A stretch of DNA of 64,000 bases from DASZQL01 sp964391865. GTDB lineage: Bacteria > Planctomycetota > Phycisphaerae > Phycisphaerales > UBA1924. The notes beneath the pieces were generated by a model. The model saw only the letters and a list, made by a program, of their open reading frames with translations, was not told the origin of the DNA and searched no databases. Where the stretch lies: NCBI GenBank assembly GCA_964391865.1, contig CAYMNQ010000002.1:434001-498000 (forward strand), read 5' to 3'. A program made the translations under genes and the position numbers. This document shows positions 57,307 through 64,000 of the stretch, in pieces (position 1 is the stretch's first letter; every line of letters starts with the position of its first letter).

Positions 57307-58794
57307 TCACGCTGGCCGTGCCGACGCCGAACCCTTCATCCGCTGCGGCAAGAGGCGGACCAAGGCCAGACCGCCGATGAACACGAGCACCAGGAAGAGC
57401 GCGCGCCAGAACGCGCGATCGATCATCCCGCTGGTCGACCGGTCCAGCCGCGACAGCCGTTCATCCCACACCGCCGAGCCGGCGAGCTCGTTAGTCCGCT
57501 CCAGAAGGTCCGTCAGTTTTTCCGCGGCCTGCGTCGCCGCCGCCGCCGCGTCCCGCACATCGCCGATGTCGAGCGCCGCGCCTCCGGGTCCCGCCCCCGG
57601 CCCCGACCCGCCATCAAACCGCGCCACCACGCGGTCGATCGCGCTCACCGTCCCCGTGAGTTCCTTCGCGAGCTCGGTCGACGGCCCGATCGCGCCGCGG
57701 AACTCCGAGAGCAGCCCGCGCAGCGCCCCCTCGCGCGACTCCAGCTCGTCGAAGAACTTCCCCCGCTCCACCGCCAGCCGGTCGAATGTCTGGATCACGG
57801 CCGCCTCGCGCGCGGCGGCGAACTTGGTTTCGAACTCTTCGAGCGCCGACCGCGCAACGCCGTCGATCGCCGCCCGTGCCTCTTCGATGACGACGGCCCG
57901 CTCTCCCGCCAGCCGCGTGAATGTCGCGTCCTGCTGCGCGCTCAGCATGTCGTCCAGCGCATCGATCTTCGCCGACAGCGTGCCCACCGCTTCCTTCAGT
58001 TCACCGAGCGAGGCGAGCGATGCGAGCGCGGAGCGGAACTCCGGCTGATCGGCGACGCGGTACATCGTCAACTCCGCCGTCTGCCCCAAGACGAGCGGGT
58101 AACGGCCCGCGTACCACAGGGCGCGCTCGCCCAGCAGCCGCGCGGAGTCCACCGCCGCGCTCGCCTGCGAGATATCCCGAAGCAGCCCCTCCGCCGCGGC
58201 ATGGCGCGCCAGCGTCTGATCCTTGCGGATGTCCACGAACTCTCCGAACCGAACGAACGACACCATGAAGCGATCCGGGTTCGACCCGATCCATTCGTCG
58301 ATCAGCGAGCGCAGGGTGGCGCGCTGCTCTTCGGACAAGATGGCGGATGCCGACCGCCACGCCGATTCCTCCGCCAGGCGCAGCCGCTCGCCCGCCGTCC
58401 GCACCGGCTCGTCCGTGATCCCGCCGGGAATCCAGTGCGCGCCGAACGCCCACCGCTGCAGCGAGACCAGCACCAGCAGGTCCAACAGCGCGGCATCCGG
58501 GTTCGGCCCGACCGCGATGTCGATCGCCGACGCCGTCCCGTTCCGCTGGAACCCTTGTGCAAGCTGCCGCGCGACGGGCCCAGAGCCCTCGCTTTGGATG
58601 ATCGGACGCATCGCCTCGCTCAGCGCGATGGTGTATTCATCCGCCATGCCCATCACAACCGCCTGCACCTCCAACTCCGAACGCTGCCGATCGAGCGTGC
58701 TGCGCGACGTCGCCCGGTTGGATGGCATCGCGCAGGACGCGCTGAGCACCGCCGCAAGACCACCGAGAACGAGCCAAAAGTGCTGCCGTTTCAT
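57307..58794 (-). CDS. Coiled-coil lipoprotein with C-terminal transmembrane helix
   Basis: A 495-residue envelope protein of unknown function. The N-terminus 'MKRQHFWLVLGGLAAVLSASCAMP' is a lipoprotein signal with lipobox 'LSASC'. A helical domain follows (about 40-240), then a long coiled coil ('LKEAVGTLSAKIDALDDMLSAQQ', 'AIDGVARSALEEFETKFAAARE', 'LESREGALRGLLSEF'), a Gly/Pro-rich hinge ('FDGGSGPGAGPGGAALDIGD') and a C-terminal helix 'AFWRALFLVLVFIGGLALVRLL'. If both anchors are real, the protein could have a lipid anchor at one end and a helix in a membrane at the other. Confidence 0.75.
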   Translation of the reverse strand: MKRQHFWLVLGGLAAVLSASCAMPSNRATSRSTLDRQRSELEVQAVVMGMADEYTIALSEAMRPIIQSEGSGPVARQLAQGFQRNGTASAIDIAVGPNPDAALLDLLVLVSLQRWAFGAHWIPGGITDEPVRTAGERLRLAEESAWRSASAILSEEQRATLRSLIDEWIGSNPDRFMVSFVRFGEFVDIRKDQTLARHAAAEGLLRDISQASAAVDSARLLGERALWYAGRYPLVLGQTAELTMYRVADQPEFRSALASLASLGELKEAVGTLSAKIDALDDMLSAQQDATFTRLAGERAVVIEEARAAIDGVARSALEEFETKFAAAREAAVIQTFDRLAVERGKFFDELESREGALRGLLSEFRGAIGPSTELAKELTGTVSAIDRVVARFDGGSGPGAGPGGAALDIGDVRDAAAAATQAAEKLTDLLERTNELAGSAVWDERLSRLDRSTSGMIDRAFWRALFLVLVFIGGLALVRLLPQRMKGSASARPA

Positions 58795-58996
58795 GCTCGG
58801 TAGAGTAATCGCCGGGCGGCAGGCGGCGCGGGTTCATCCCGCCCGTGCCGACCGTGAACAGCGACGCCTCGCAACCAACATCCGTCCAGCGCGACGGAAG
58901 CCCGCGGCACGCCGAGTCCTCCCGTGGCCGTACACTCCAGCCGTCGCACCCAGCACTCGCGGAACATCCCTCCGCAGGGACATCAGAGAACCACCC

Positions 58997-59218
58997 ATGC
59001 CGCGCCCCAACAACAGCAACAAACCCCCGAAGTCCTTCAGCCAGCGCGCCCACCCTGGGGGCGGCGGCCCGGTCGGGGGACCGGGTGGACCCGGTGCCGC
59101 CGGCGCTGGCCCAACGCCGGACCCGAGCAGCGCAGACGCGCCCCTCGCCGACGGCACTCCGGCCAAGAAGAGCGACCCCACGCGCAACCGCTTCAAGAAG
59201 CGCCCCGGCAAGCGCTGA
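58997..59218 (+). CDS. Small basic Gly/Pro-rich protein
   Basis: A 73-residue protein with no recognised domain. The N-terminus 'MPRPNNSNKPPKSFSQRAHP' is basic, the centre is Gly/Pro/Ala-rich, and the end 'KKSDPTRNRFKKRPGKR' is strongly basic. It has no signal peptide or hydrophobic stretch. Such composition fits a disordered nucleic-acid- or ribosome-associated protein, but this is a guess. Clean basic ends and an open reading frame in a gap between genes support it weakly. Confidence 0.5.
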   Translation: MPRPNNSNKPPKSFSQRAHPGGGGPVGGPGGPGAAGAGPTPDPSSADAPLADGTPAKKSDPTRNRFKKRPGKR

Positions 59219-59267
59219 TCGGCGGGAGTTCTCCGCCGAAGATCGAATCCGGTGATCCACCGCGTGC

Positions 59268-59301
59268 CACCACAGGCGGCGGCTCTGGGCCGACTGTGGT
59301 G
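59268..59301. repeat. Covarying hairpin, copy B
   Basis: Stem CACCACAG/CTGTGGTG (59268-59275, 59294-59301), a G/A bulge pair, inner stem CGGC/GCCG, loop GGCTCTGG. Compared with copy A at 57092-57125, the outer stem differs by a G-C to C-G swap that keeps pairing. Confidence 0.8.
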
Positions 59302-59469
59302 CGGGTGATTCGGTTGGTGCGGGGGCGCGGCGTTCTGCGGGTCGGCGCTATCGCCGCCCGCTCCGGAGCCAACAACCGTCATCGGCACTGCAGTCCGGAG
59401 GAACCGGCCTGCAGTGGCACGGCGGTGCGCTCCGATGATGACGCGATTCGACCTATCCTGACGAGTCGC

Positions 59470-60123
59470 GTGAACACGGCACCCTCACATACCCGCGCGA
59501 CAGTCGTGCCGCCGATCGCGTTCGCGCTGCTGGCGGTGCTGTTCGTCTCACTCGCCGCCGCCGGGCCGATGCCGAAGCGGTATGTGTGCGACGCCGAACT
59601 CCGGAGCTGGGTGGTCCTCGCCCGCGGCCGGCATCTCTACCTCGAAATCAAAAACCTCCCCGAAGCGCACGCGCACCTCCGCCCGCGCATCGAGTTCACG
59701 AGCGCGCACCTTCGGCATGACTACCAACCCCCATCGCGCGCGAGCGAGAGCGATTCATGGGGCGGCACCCTGCCGCGCGTCGCGCGCATGACGCGCGGCT
59801 CGCGTCTCTTCTCGCCCCTCGCCCAGCCGCGCGATCGGCTCGAAGCCCGCTACAAGCTCACGCTCGCGCAGCTCGAAGCGTTGCAGCGCGACCGGCTCTT
59901 CACCGCCGCGTACGAACTCACCGGCCCGAACAGCAACGCCGCGCTTCGCCGCGTGATGGAGTCGGTGGGTCTGCGCCTGCCGGCGCGTGTGACGAACTCG
60001 GGCGGATTGCTCGGCGAGTTCCCCGGCATCGACGCGAGTGTCGGCGCGGAGCTGCCCGCATCGCGCTGGCCCGAGTTCGGCGTGCCGGGCGGCCCCGCGC
60101 CGCTCACCCCGCGCCGGCGATGA
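59470..60123 (+). CDS. Secreted hypothetical protein
   Basis: A 217-residue exported protein, starting with GTG at 59470, which directly opens a signal peptide ('VNTAPSHTRATVVPPIAFALLAVLFVSLAAAG'). The mature part has 'RYVCDAELRSWVVLARGRHLYLEIKNLPEAHAHLRPRIEF' and later helical and Pro-rich segments ('RLEARYKLTLAQLEALQRDRLF', 'AALRRVMESVGLRLPARVTN'). No family or active site is recognised. The frame is open further upstream, but that part crosses the hairpin repeat and is not coding-like. Confidence 0.6.
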   Translation: MNTAPSHTRATVVPPIAFALLAVLFVSLAAAGPMPKRYVCDAELRSWVVLARGRHLYLEIKNLPEAHAHLRPRIEFTSAHLRHDYQPPSRASESDSWGGTLPRVARMTRGSRLFSPLAQPRDRLEARYKLTLAQLEALQRDRLFTAAYELTGPNSNAALRRVMESVGLRLPARVTNSGGLLGEFPGIDASVGAELPASRWPEFGVPGGPAPLTPRRR

Positions 60124-60798
60124 GCCGAACGCGGGTGGCATGGGCAGCCGCTTTGGGCCGCCCGTGCCCCGCACGAATCACCGCGCAGAACCGCCCAACC
60201 AAAGCACGATCAAAACCAGTGAAAAAACCTGCAGCCGTCCGGGATCTCCTGCGTACATCATTCCGTCCGCGATCCGCCGTTCGCCGCCAGCACACGCGGC
60301 CGCCCGGCCCGATCGAACCCTCCCGCCCGGCACTTCGTGGGTTGTGAGGGGAGAAAGAACCCGGCATCTCTTCTGTTCCGCCCCGTTCGCTTGTTCGTTC
60401 GAGCGTTCTCACGCACACAACGAGCGCGATCGCCACGCCATGACTGCGCGCGGTCCACGCTCGACCTTTTTCCGTTCCGCGCCGCCGCGCGGGCGACACA
60501 CCGCCCGCGCCGCATTCAGCCACGCACCCGGCATCGCCGCCCCTCGCCAGCGCAACCGCGAGAGGAGTGAGAGATCTCCGTTGGGCAAGAGCCGGAAGTC
60601 ATCCCCGGCGGGCGGTCGTTGAGAGGCCCCGCCCGCCGCGGGAGTTCCAGCACGGTTCTGTACCCGCACGCTCTGTTCGGCGTGCGGCGATCGACGGCCG
60701 CGGGTGAGTTCCTGTCCCCGCGGTCGTTGTGTTTCATCGCCCCGAATCCCGGAAGTTGTGTTCGCCACGCCGCCGCCGCGCGCCTAGCGTGCGTTCGC
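60124..60798. other. 675-bp region without a convincing gene
   Basis: It holds a third hairpin of the covarying family at 60137-60168: GGCATGGGC pairs with GCCCGTGCC with one T-G wobble, around a loop that keeps GCCGCTTTGGGCC. Beyond that, frames on both strands look GC-driven and none resembles a known family. It should include the otsA promoter, which was not identified. Confidence 0.45.
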
Positions 60799-62232
60799 AT
60801 GGCACCACCACCCGCGCGGCGATCACGCGCCGCACAACGCGAACCCACCCGCCGAGGACTCGTTGTCGTCGCCAACCGTCTGCCCGTCCACCGCGTCGGG
60901 CACGCCGACAGCGCACGGTGGGAGCCCTCCGCCGGCGGCTTGGTGACCGCTCTTTCGCCGATCCTGAAGCAGACCGGCGGCGCGTGGGTCGGCTGGGTCG
61001 GCGTGGGCGACAAGGTGGTCCGCCCATTCACGCACGACTCAATCCGCGTCCGCCCCGTGAAGATCACGCGCTCGGAAGTCGAGACGTATTACCACGGCTT
61101 CTCCAACCGAACGCTCTGGCCCCTGTACCACGACGCCATTCGCACTCCGGAATTCGACCATTCGTGGTGGGAGCCGCACGTGCGTGTCAACGAGCGCTTC
61201 GCCCGCGCCGCCGCGCTCGCCGCCCGGCGCGGCGACCTGATCTGGGTCCACGACTACCACCTGCAGCTCGCGCCGGCGATGATCCGCAGGCTCCGCCCGC
61301 GCGCCCGCATCGGGTTCTTCCTGCACATCCCCTTCCCGCCGGAGGAACTCTTCGAGTGGCTCCCGTGGCGTCAGGAGATACTCGAGGGGCTGCTCGGTGC
61401 CGACGTCATCGGCTTCCAGACCGAGATCGCCGCCCAGAATTTCTCGCGCCTCTGCCGCAAGTTCACCGAAGCCGAAGGCACCGACCACGAACTCGAGTAC
61501 CGCGGGCGCCGGATCACGGTCCAGTCATACCCCATCTCCATCGACTTCAACTGGTTCGACGAGCGCGCCGCGCAGCCCGAAACGGTCTCTCGCGCCAACG
61601 AGATCCGCCAGCGCCTCGGCCCGCGCCGGAAGATGCTCCTCGCGGTCGATCGGCTCGACTACACCAAGGGCATCGACCACCGCATGCGCGCCTTCGAGAC
61701 GCTGCTCGACCAGCCCGGCTTCTCGGTGGAGAACTGCGTGCTGGTGCAGGTCGCGGCGCCGAGCCGCGAGGTGGTGGACGAGTACGCCGACATGCGCTCG
61801 CGGATCGAGCTGACCGTCGGGCGCATCAACGGCGATCACAGCGTCCCCGGGCGTGTCGCCGTCCACTACTTCCGGCGCAACATCCCGCGCGAGGACCTCG
61901 TCGCGTACTACCGGGCGGCGGACGTGATGCTCGTCACCCCCCTGCGCGACGGCATGAATCTGGTGGCGAAGGAGTACGTCGCCAGCCGCCCGGACCTCGG
62001 CGGCGTGCTGGTGCTCAGCGAATTCGCCGGCGCGGCCCGCGAGCTGCGCCGGGCGCTGCTGGTGAACCCGCGTGACACGGAGCAGATGACCGCCACGTTC
62101 AAAGAAGCCCTGACCATGCGCCGCACCGATGCACGCCAGCGGATGGCGATCCTCCGTACCATGGTCCGCCGGCACGATGTCTTCGAATGGTCCCGCGCGT
62201 TCCTCACCGACCTTGCCCGCCCGAAGCCATGA
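60799..62232 (+). CDS. otsA: Trehalose-6-phosphate synthase
   Basis: A 477-residue GT20 glycosyltransferase that joins UDP-glucose and glucose-6-phosphate to give trehalose-6-phosphate. Seen: 'VVVANRLPVHRV', 'WEPSAGGLVTALSPILKQTGGAWVGWVG', 'VHDYHLQLAPAMIRRLRP', 'FLHIPFPPEELFEWLPWR', 'LLAVDRLDYTKGIDHRMRAFE' and 'TPLRDGMNLVAKEYVA'. All are standard OtsA motifs. The start at 60799 trims a non-coding-looking extension. The basic first 20 residues are variable. The otsB-GH15 fusion follows with a 4-bp overlap, so both are made together in response, probably, to osmotic or other stress. Confidence 0.95.
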   Translation: MAPPPARRSRAAQREPTRRGLVVVANRLPVHRVGHADSARWEPSAGGLVTALSPILKQTGGAWVGWVGVGDKVVRPFTHDSIRVRPVKITRSEVETYYHGFSNRTLWPLYHDAIRTPEFDHSWWEPHVRVNERFARAAALAARRGDLIWVHDYHLQLAPAMIRRLRPRARIGFFLHIPFPPEELFEWLPWRQEILEGLLGADVIGFQTEIAAQNFSRLCRKFTEAEGTDHELEYRGRRITVQSYPISIDFNWFDERAAQPETVSRANEIRQRLGPRRKMLLAVDRLDYTKGIDHRMRAFETLLDQPGFSVENCVLVQVAAPSREVVDEYADMRSRIELTVGRINGDHSVPGRVAVHYFRRNIPREDLVAYYRAADVMLVTPLRDGMNLVAKEYVASRPDLGGVLVLSEFAGAARELRRALLVNPRDTEQMTATFKEALTMRRTDARQRMAILRTMVRRHDVFEWSRAFLTDLARPKP

Positions 62233-64000
62233 ACGACCGACTCGAAGCCATCGCCCGCTCGCCGCGCCTTCTGATCGCCTGCGATTTCGACGGCGTGATC
62301 GCGCCGATCACCTCGCACCCCTCCGCGGCGCGCGCCGCGTCGGCGGCCCTCGAGCCGCTCGTCGCGCTCGCCCGGCTCGCCCAGACCGACGCCGCGATCA
62401 TCTCCGGGCGAGCCCGCGCCGACCTCGCCCGCTTGCTGAGCGAAGACGCGCCGCTCACCCTCGTCGGCAGCCACGGCGGTGAGATGCCCCCCGACTTCGC
62501 CCCGCCCTTGCCAGATGCAGCCGCCCGGCTCGCCCCTGTTGAGGGGCTGGTCCGCGAACTGCTCGATGGTGAGGAAGGTCTCTACTTCGAGCGCAAGCCC
62601 GCCGGGCTCGCGGTGCACTACCGGGCCGCCCCGCCCGAGTGCGCCGAGCGCATCGTCGCGCGGCTGACCGATCGCTTCTCGCGCGAGCCGGGCGTGCGCC
62701 TCAAGCCCGGCAAGATGGTCCTCGAACTCGCGCTGCACGACTCCGACAAGGGGCGGGCGCTCAGCGCGCTCCGCCGCCGCTTCGGCTCCACGGGCGTCGT
62801 CTTCATCGGTGACGACCTGACCGACGAGGACGCGTTCCGCACGCTCGCGCCGCCCGACCTGGCGATCCACGTCGGCTCCGGGCCGACGGCCGCGCACCTG
62901 ACCATCCGGGATGAGAACGCGGCGGGCGGGGTGCTCGCCAAGCTGCTCGAGTGCCGCCGCCGCTGGATCGCCGCCCTGCACCGGACGCCCATCGAGCGGC
63001 TGTCGATCCTCTCCGACCAGCGGACGATTGCACTCATCGACCCCGAGGCGCGGCTGTGCTGGATGGGCGCGCCGCGCGCCGACTCGCCGACGGTCTTCGC
63101 GTCGCTGCTGGGCGGTCCGGAGGCGGGTTCGTTCCACATCGCGCCGCAACACCACGCCGCGCCCCCGGCGCAGTCCTACGACGGCGACTCGATGATCCTC
63201 GTCAGCCGCTGGGAGGGGCTGAGCGTCACCGACTATCTCGACTGCTCCGCCGGGCGTCCGTGGCAGCGGGCCGGGCGCAGCGATCTGATCCGCGTGATCG
63301 AGGCGCGCGTGCCGTGCGTGGTGCGCTTCTCGCCGCGCCCGGATTTCGCGCGCGCCCGCGCCGAACTCGAAGCGCGCCCCGAGGGGCTGGTCGTGCTGGG
63401 GACGCAGGACCCCATCTCGCTGCACGCGCCGGGTGTCGCGTGGACGGTCGAGCGAGCCGGCGCGCACCAGTCCGCCGTCGCGCTCCTGCCGCCGAGCGAT
63501 GAGCCGCGGGTGCTGACGCTGCGCTTCGGGACCGCGAACCTGGGCGAGACCGCTCTGCCCGAGCCGGAGCGCCGGCGGCAGACGGAGCGGTTCTGGTCGC
63601 TGTGGCTGGCGTCGCTGCGCCCGCCCGCGCTCGCGGGGCCGCTCGTCCGGCGCAGCGCGCTGGTGCTGAAGTCGCTGTGCCACGGCCCGACAGGCGCGAT
63701 TCTCGCCGCCGGAACGACCAGCCTGCCCGAATGGCCGGGCGGGTCGCGGAACTGGGACTACCGGTACTGCTGGCCGCGCGACGCGTCCCTCGCCGCCGCC
63801 GCGCTCGTCCGCCTGGGCAACACCGGTGTCGCGATGAAACTCCTCGACTGGCTGCTCGGCATCCTCGACCGCGAAGCCAGTCCCGAGTCGCTCCGCCCGA
63901 TCTACACCGTCACGGGCGGGCACCTTCCGCCGGAAGCGGAACTCACCGACCTCGCCGGCTACCGCGCCAGCCGCCCCGTGCGCACGGGCAACGCCGCCTC
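62229..64000 (+). CDS. Trehalose-6-phosphate phosphatase fused to GH15 glucoamylase-like domain (cut by window edge)
   Basis: At least 590 residues; the end is outside the window. Residues 1-240 are a HAD-type phosphatase like OtsB: 'LLIACDFDGVIAPITSHP' holds the nucleophile Asp19 and Asp21, with 'AAIISGRARADLARLL' and 'VVFIGDDLTDEDAFRTL'. From about 255 a GH15 protein begins: 'IERLSILSDQRTIALIDPEARLCWMGAPRADSPTVFASLLGG', then the signature 'GGSRNWDYRYCWPRDASLAAAALVRLG'. OtsB dephosphorylates trehalose-6-phosphate; GH15 includes glucoamylases and trehalases. The fusion may therefore couple trehalose making and breaking. The GH15 catalytic acid residues lie partly beyond the edge. Confidence 0.92.
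   Translation, partial: MNDRLEAIARSPRLLIACDFDGVIAPITSHPSAARAASAALEPLVALARLAQTDAAIISGRARADLARLLSEDAPLTLVGSHGGEMPPDFAPPLPDAAARLAPVEGLVRELLDGEEGLYFERKPAGLAVHYRAAPPECAERIVARLTDRFSREPGVRLKPGKMVLELALHDSDKGRALSALRRRFGSTGVVFIGDDLTDEDAFRTLAPPDLAIHVGSGPTAAHLTIRDENAAGGVLAKLLECRRRWIAALHRTPIERLSILSDQRTIALIDPEARLCWMGAPRADSPTVFASLLGGPEAGSFHIAPQHHAAPPAQSYDGDSMILVSRWEGLSVTDYLDCSAGRPWQRAGRSDLIRVIEARVPCVVRFSPRPDFARARAELEARPEGLVVLGTQDPISLHAPGVAWTVERAGAHQSAVALLPPSDEPRVLTLRFGTANLGETALPEPERRRQTERFWSLWLASLRPPALAGPLVRRSALVLKSLCHGPTGAILAAGTTSLPEWPGGSRNWDYRYCWPRDASLAAAALVRLGNTGVAMKLLDWLLGILDREASPESLRPIYTVTGGHLPPEAELTDLAGYRASRPVRTGNAA

Noticed and set aside
60619..60798. 60-residue N-terminal extension of OtsA
   Set aside because: The extra residues are low-complexity and Arg-rich and do not match OtsA; ATG at 60799 gives the usual length.

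Overview
The window is a high-GC bacterial chromosome segment, densely coded on both strands. It is best explained as Planctomycetota, probably class Phycisphaerae; this placement is inference. The support is: a lipid A/BamA outer-membrane gene block, a secreted protein with a PEP-CTERM-like sorting tail, a cysteine-rich protein resembling the chlamydial OmcB family of the PVC superphylum, TolQ/TolR-type operons, scarce Shine-Dalgarno sites, and many palindromic repeats between genes. No 16S rRNA gene or other decisive marker is present.

Layout. 1-5.0 kb: pilT with the start of a pilB/gspE-like gene, a secreted protein, and a lone nuoG carrying an in-frame palindromic repeat. 5.1-11.7 kb: a PEP-CTERM-like protein, then a five-gene minus-strand operon (VWA protein, TolQ/ExbB, two TolR/ExbD, long helical-repeat protein) whose genes all overlap by 4 bp. 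11.9-15.8 kb: a DoxX-like protein, tRNA-Leu(UAG), a small unknown protein, mannose-1-phosphate guanylyltransferase and a membrane protein. 15.8-21.9 kb: an RND efflux permease/adaptor pair and the OmcB-like lipoprotein, with a clear intrinsic terminator between them. 22.3-29.5 kb: a SecA-like motor ATPase, a PqqD-like/M50 membrane peptidase and a GAF/membrane-adaptor protein in one operon, divergent from a large secreted protein. This is the best candidate for an undescribed export system.

29.5-33.8 kb: a DUF6580-like membrane protein, a DUF4430 protein, two paired zinc-ribbon membrane proteins, ribBA with a degenerate cyclohydrolase half, and iscX. 34-39.3 kb: a PAS/HWE histidine kinase with a receiver protein, a PrpB-like lyase, and arsR-arsM with a readable promoter and operator. 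39.3-43.1 kb: purB, an ECF-like sigma factor with a probable anti-sigma protein, and a small membrane protein. 43.3-49.6 kb: an outer-membrane biogenesis block (bamA, skp, lpxD, a VOC protein, an lpxC-fabZ fusion). 49.8-56.4 kb: acyl-CoA metabolism and 2-oxoacid dehydrogenase E1 alpha and beta, split by three small genes. 56.4-60.1 kb: a DUF7832-like gene between two 113-bp repeats, a coiled-coil lipoprotein, small unknowns and covarying hairpins. 60.8-64 kb: otsA and an otsB-GH15 fusion that runs off the window.

How the genes fit together. The bamA/skp/lpx block builds an outer membrane with lipid A. The RND pump and TolQR-type operon act across the same envelope, and the SecA-like cluster may export protein through it. 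The beta-oxidation genes and E1 subunits feed acetyl-CoA metabolism. The trehalose genes both make and, by inference, may hydrolyse trehalose. The intergenic DNA carries several repeat families: pyrimidine-rich heptad leaders, CCACAGA-type inverted repeats, CATCGAAGTC palindromes and hairpins with compensated stems. Long open frames antisense to the real genes are GC-driven shadows and are not annotated.
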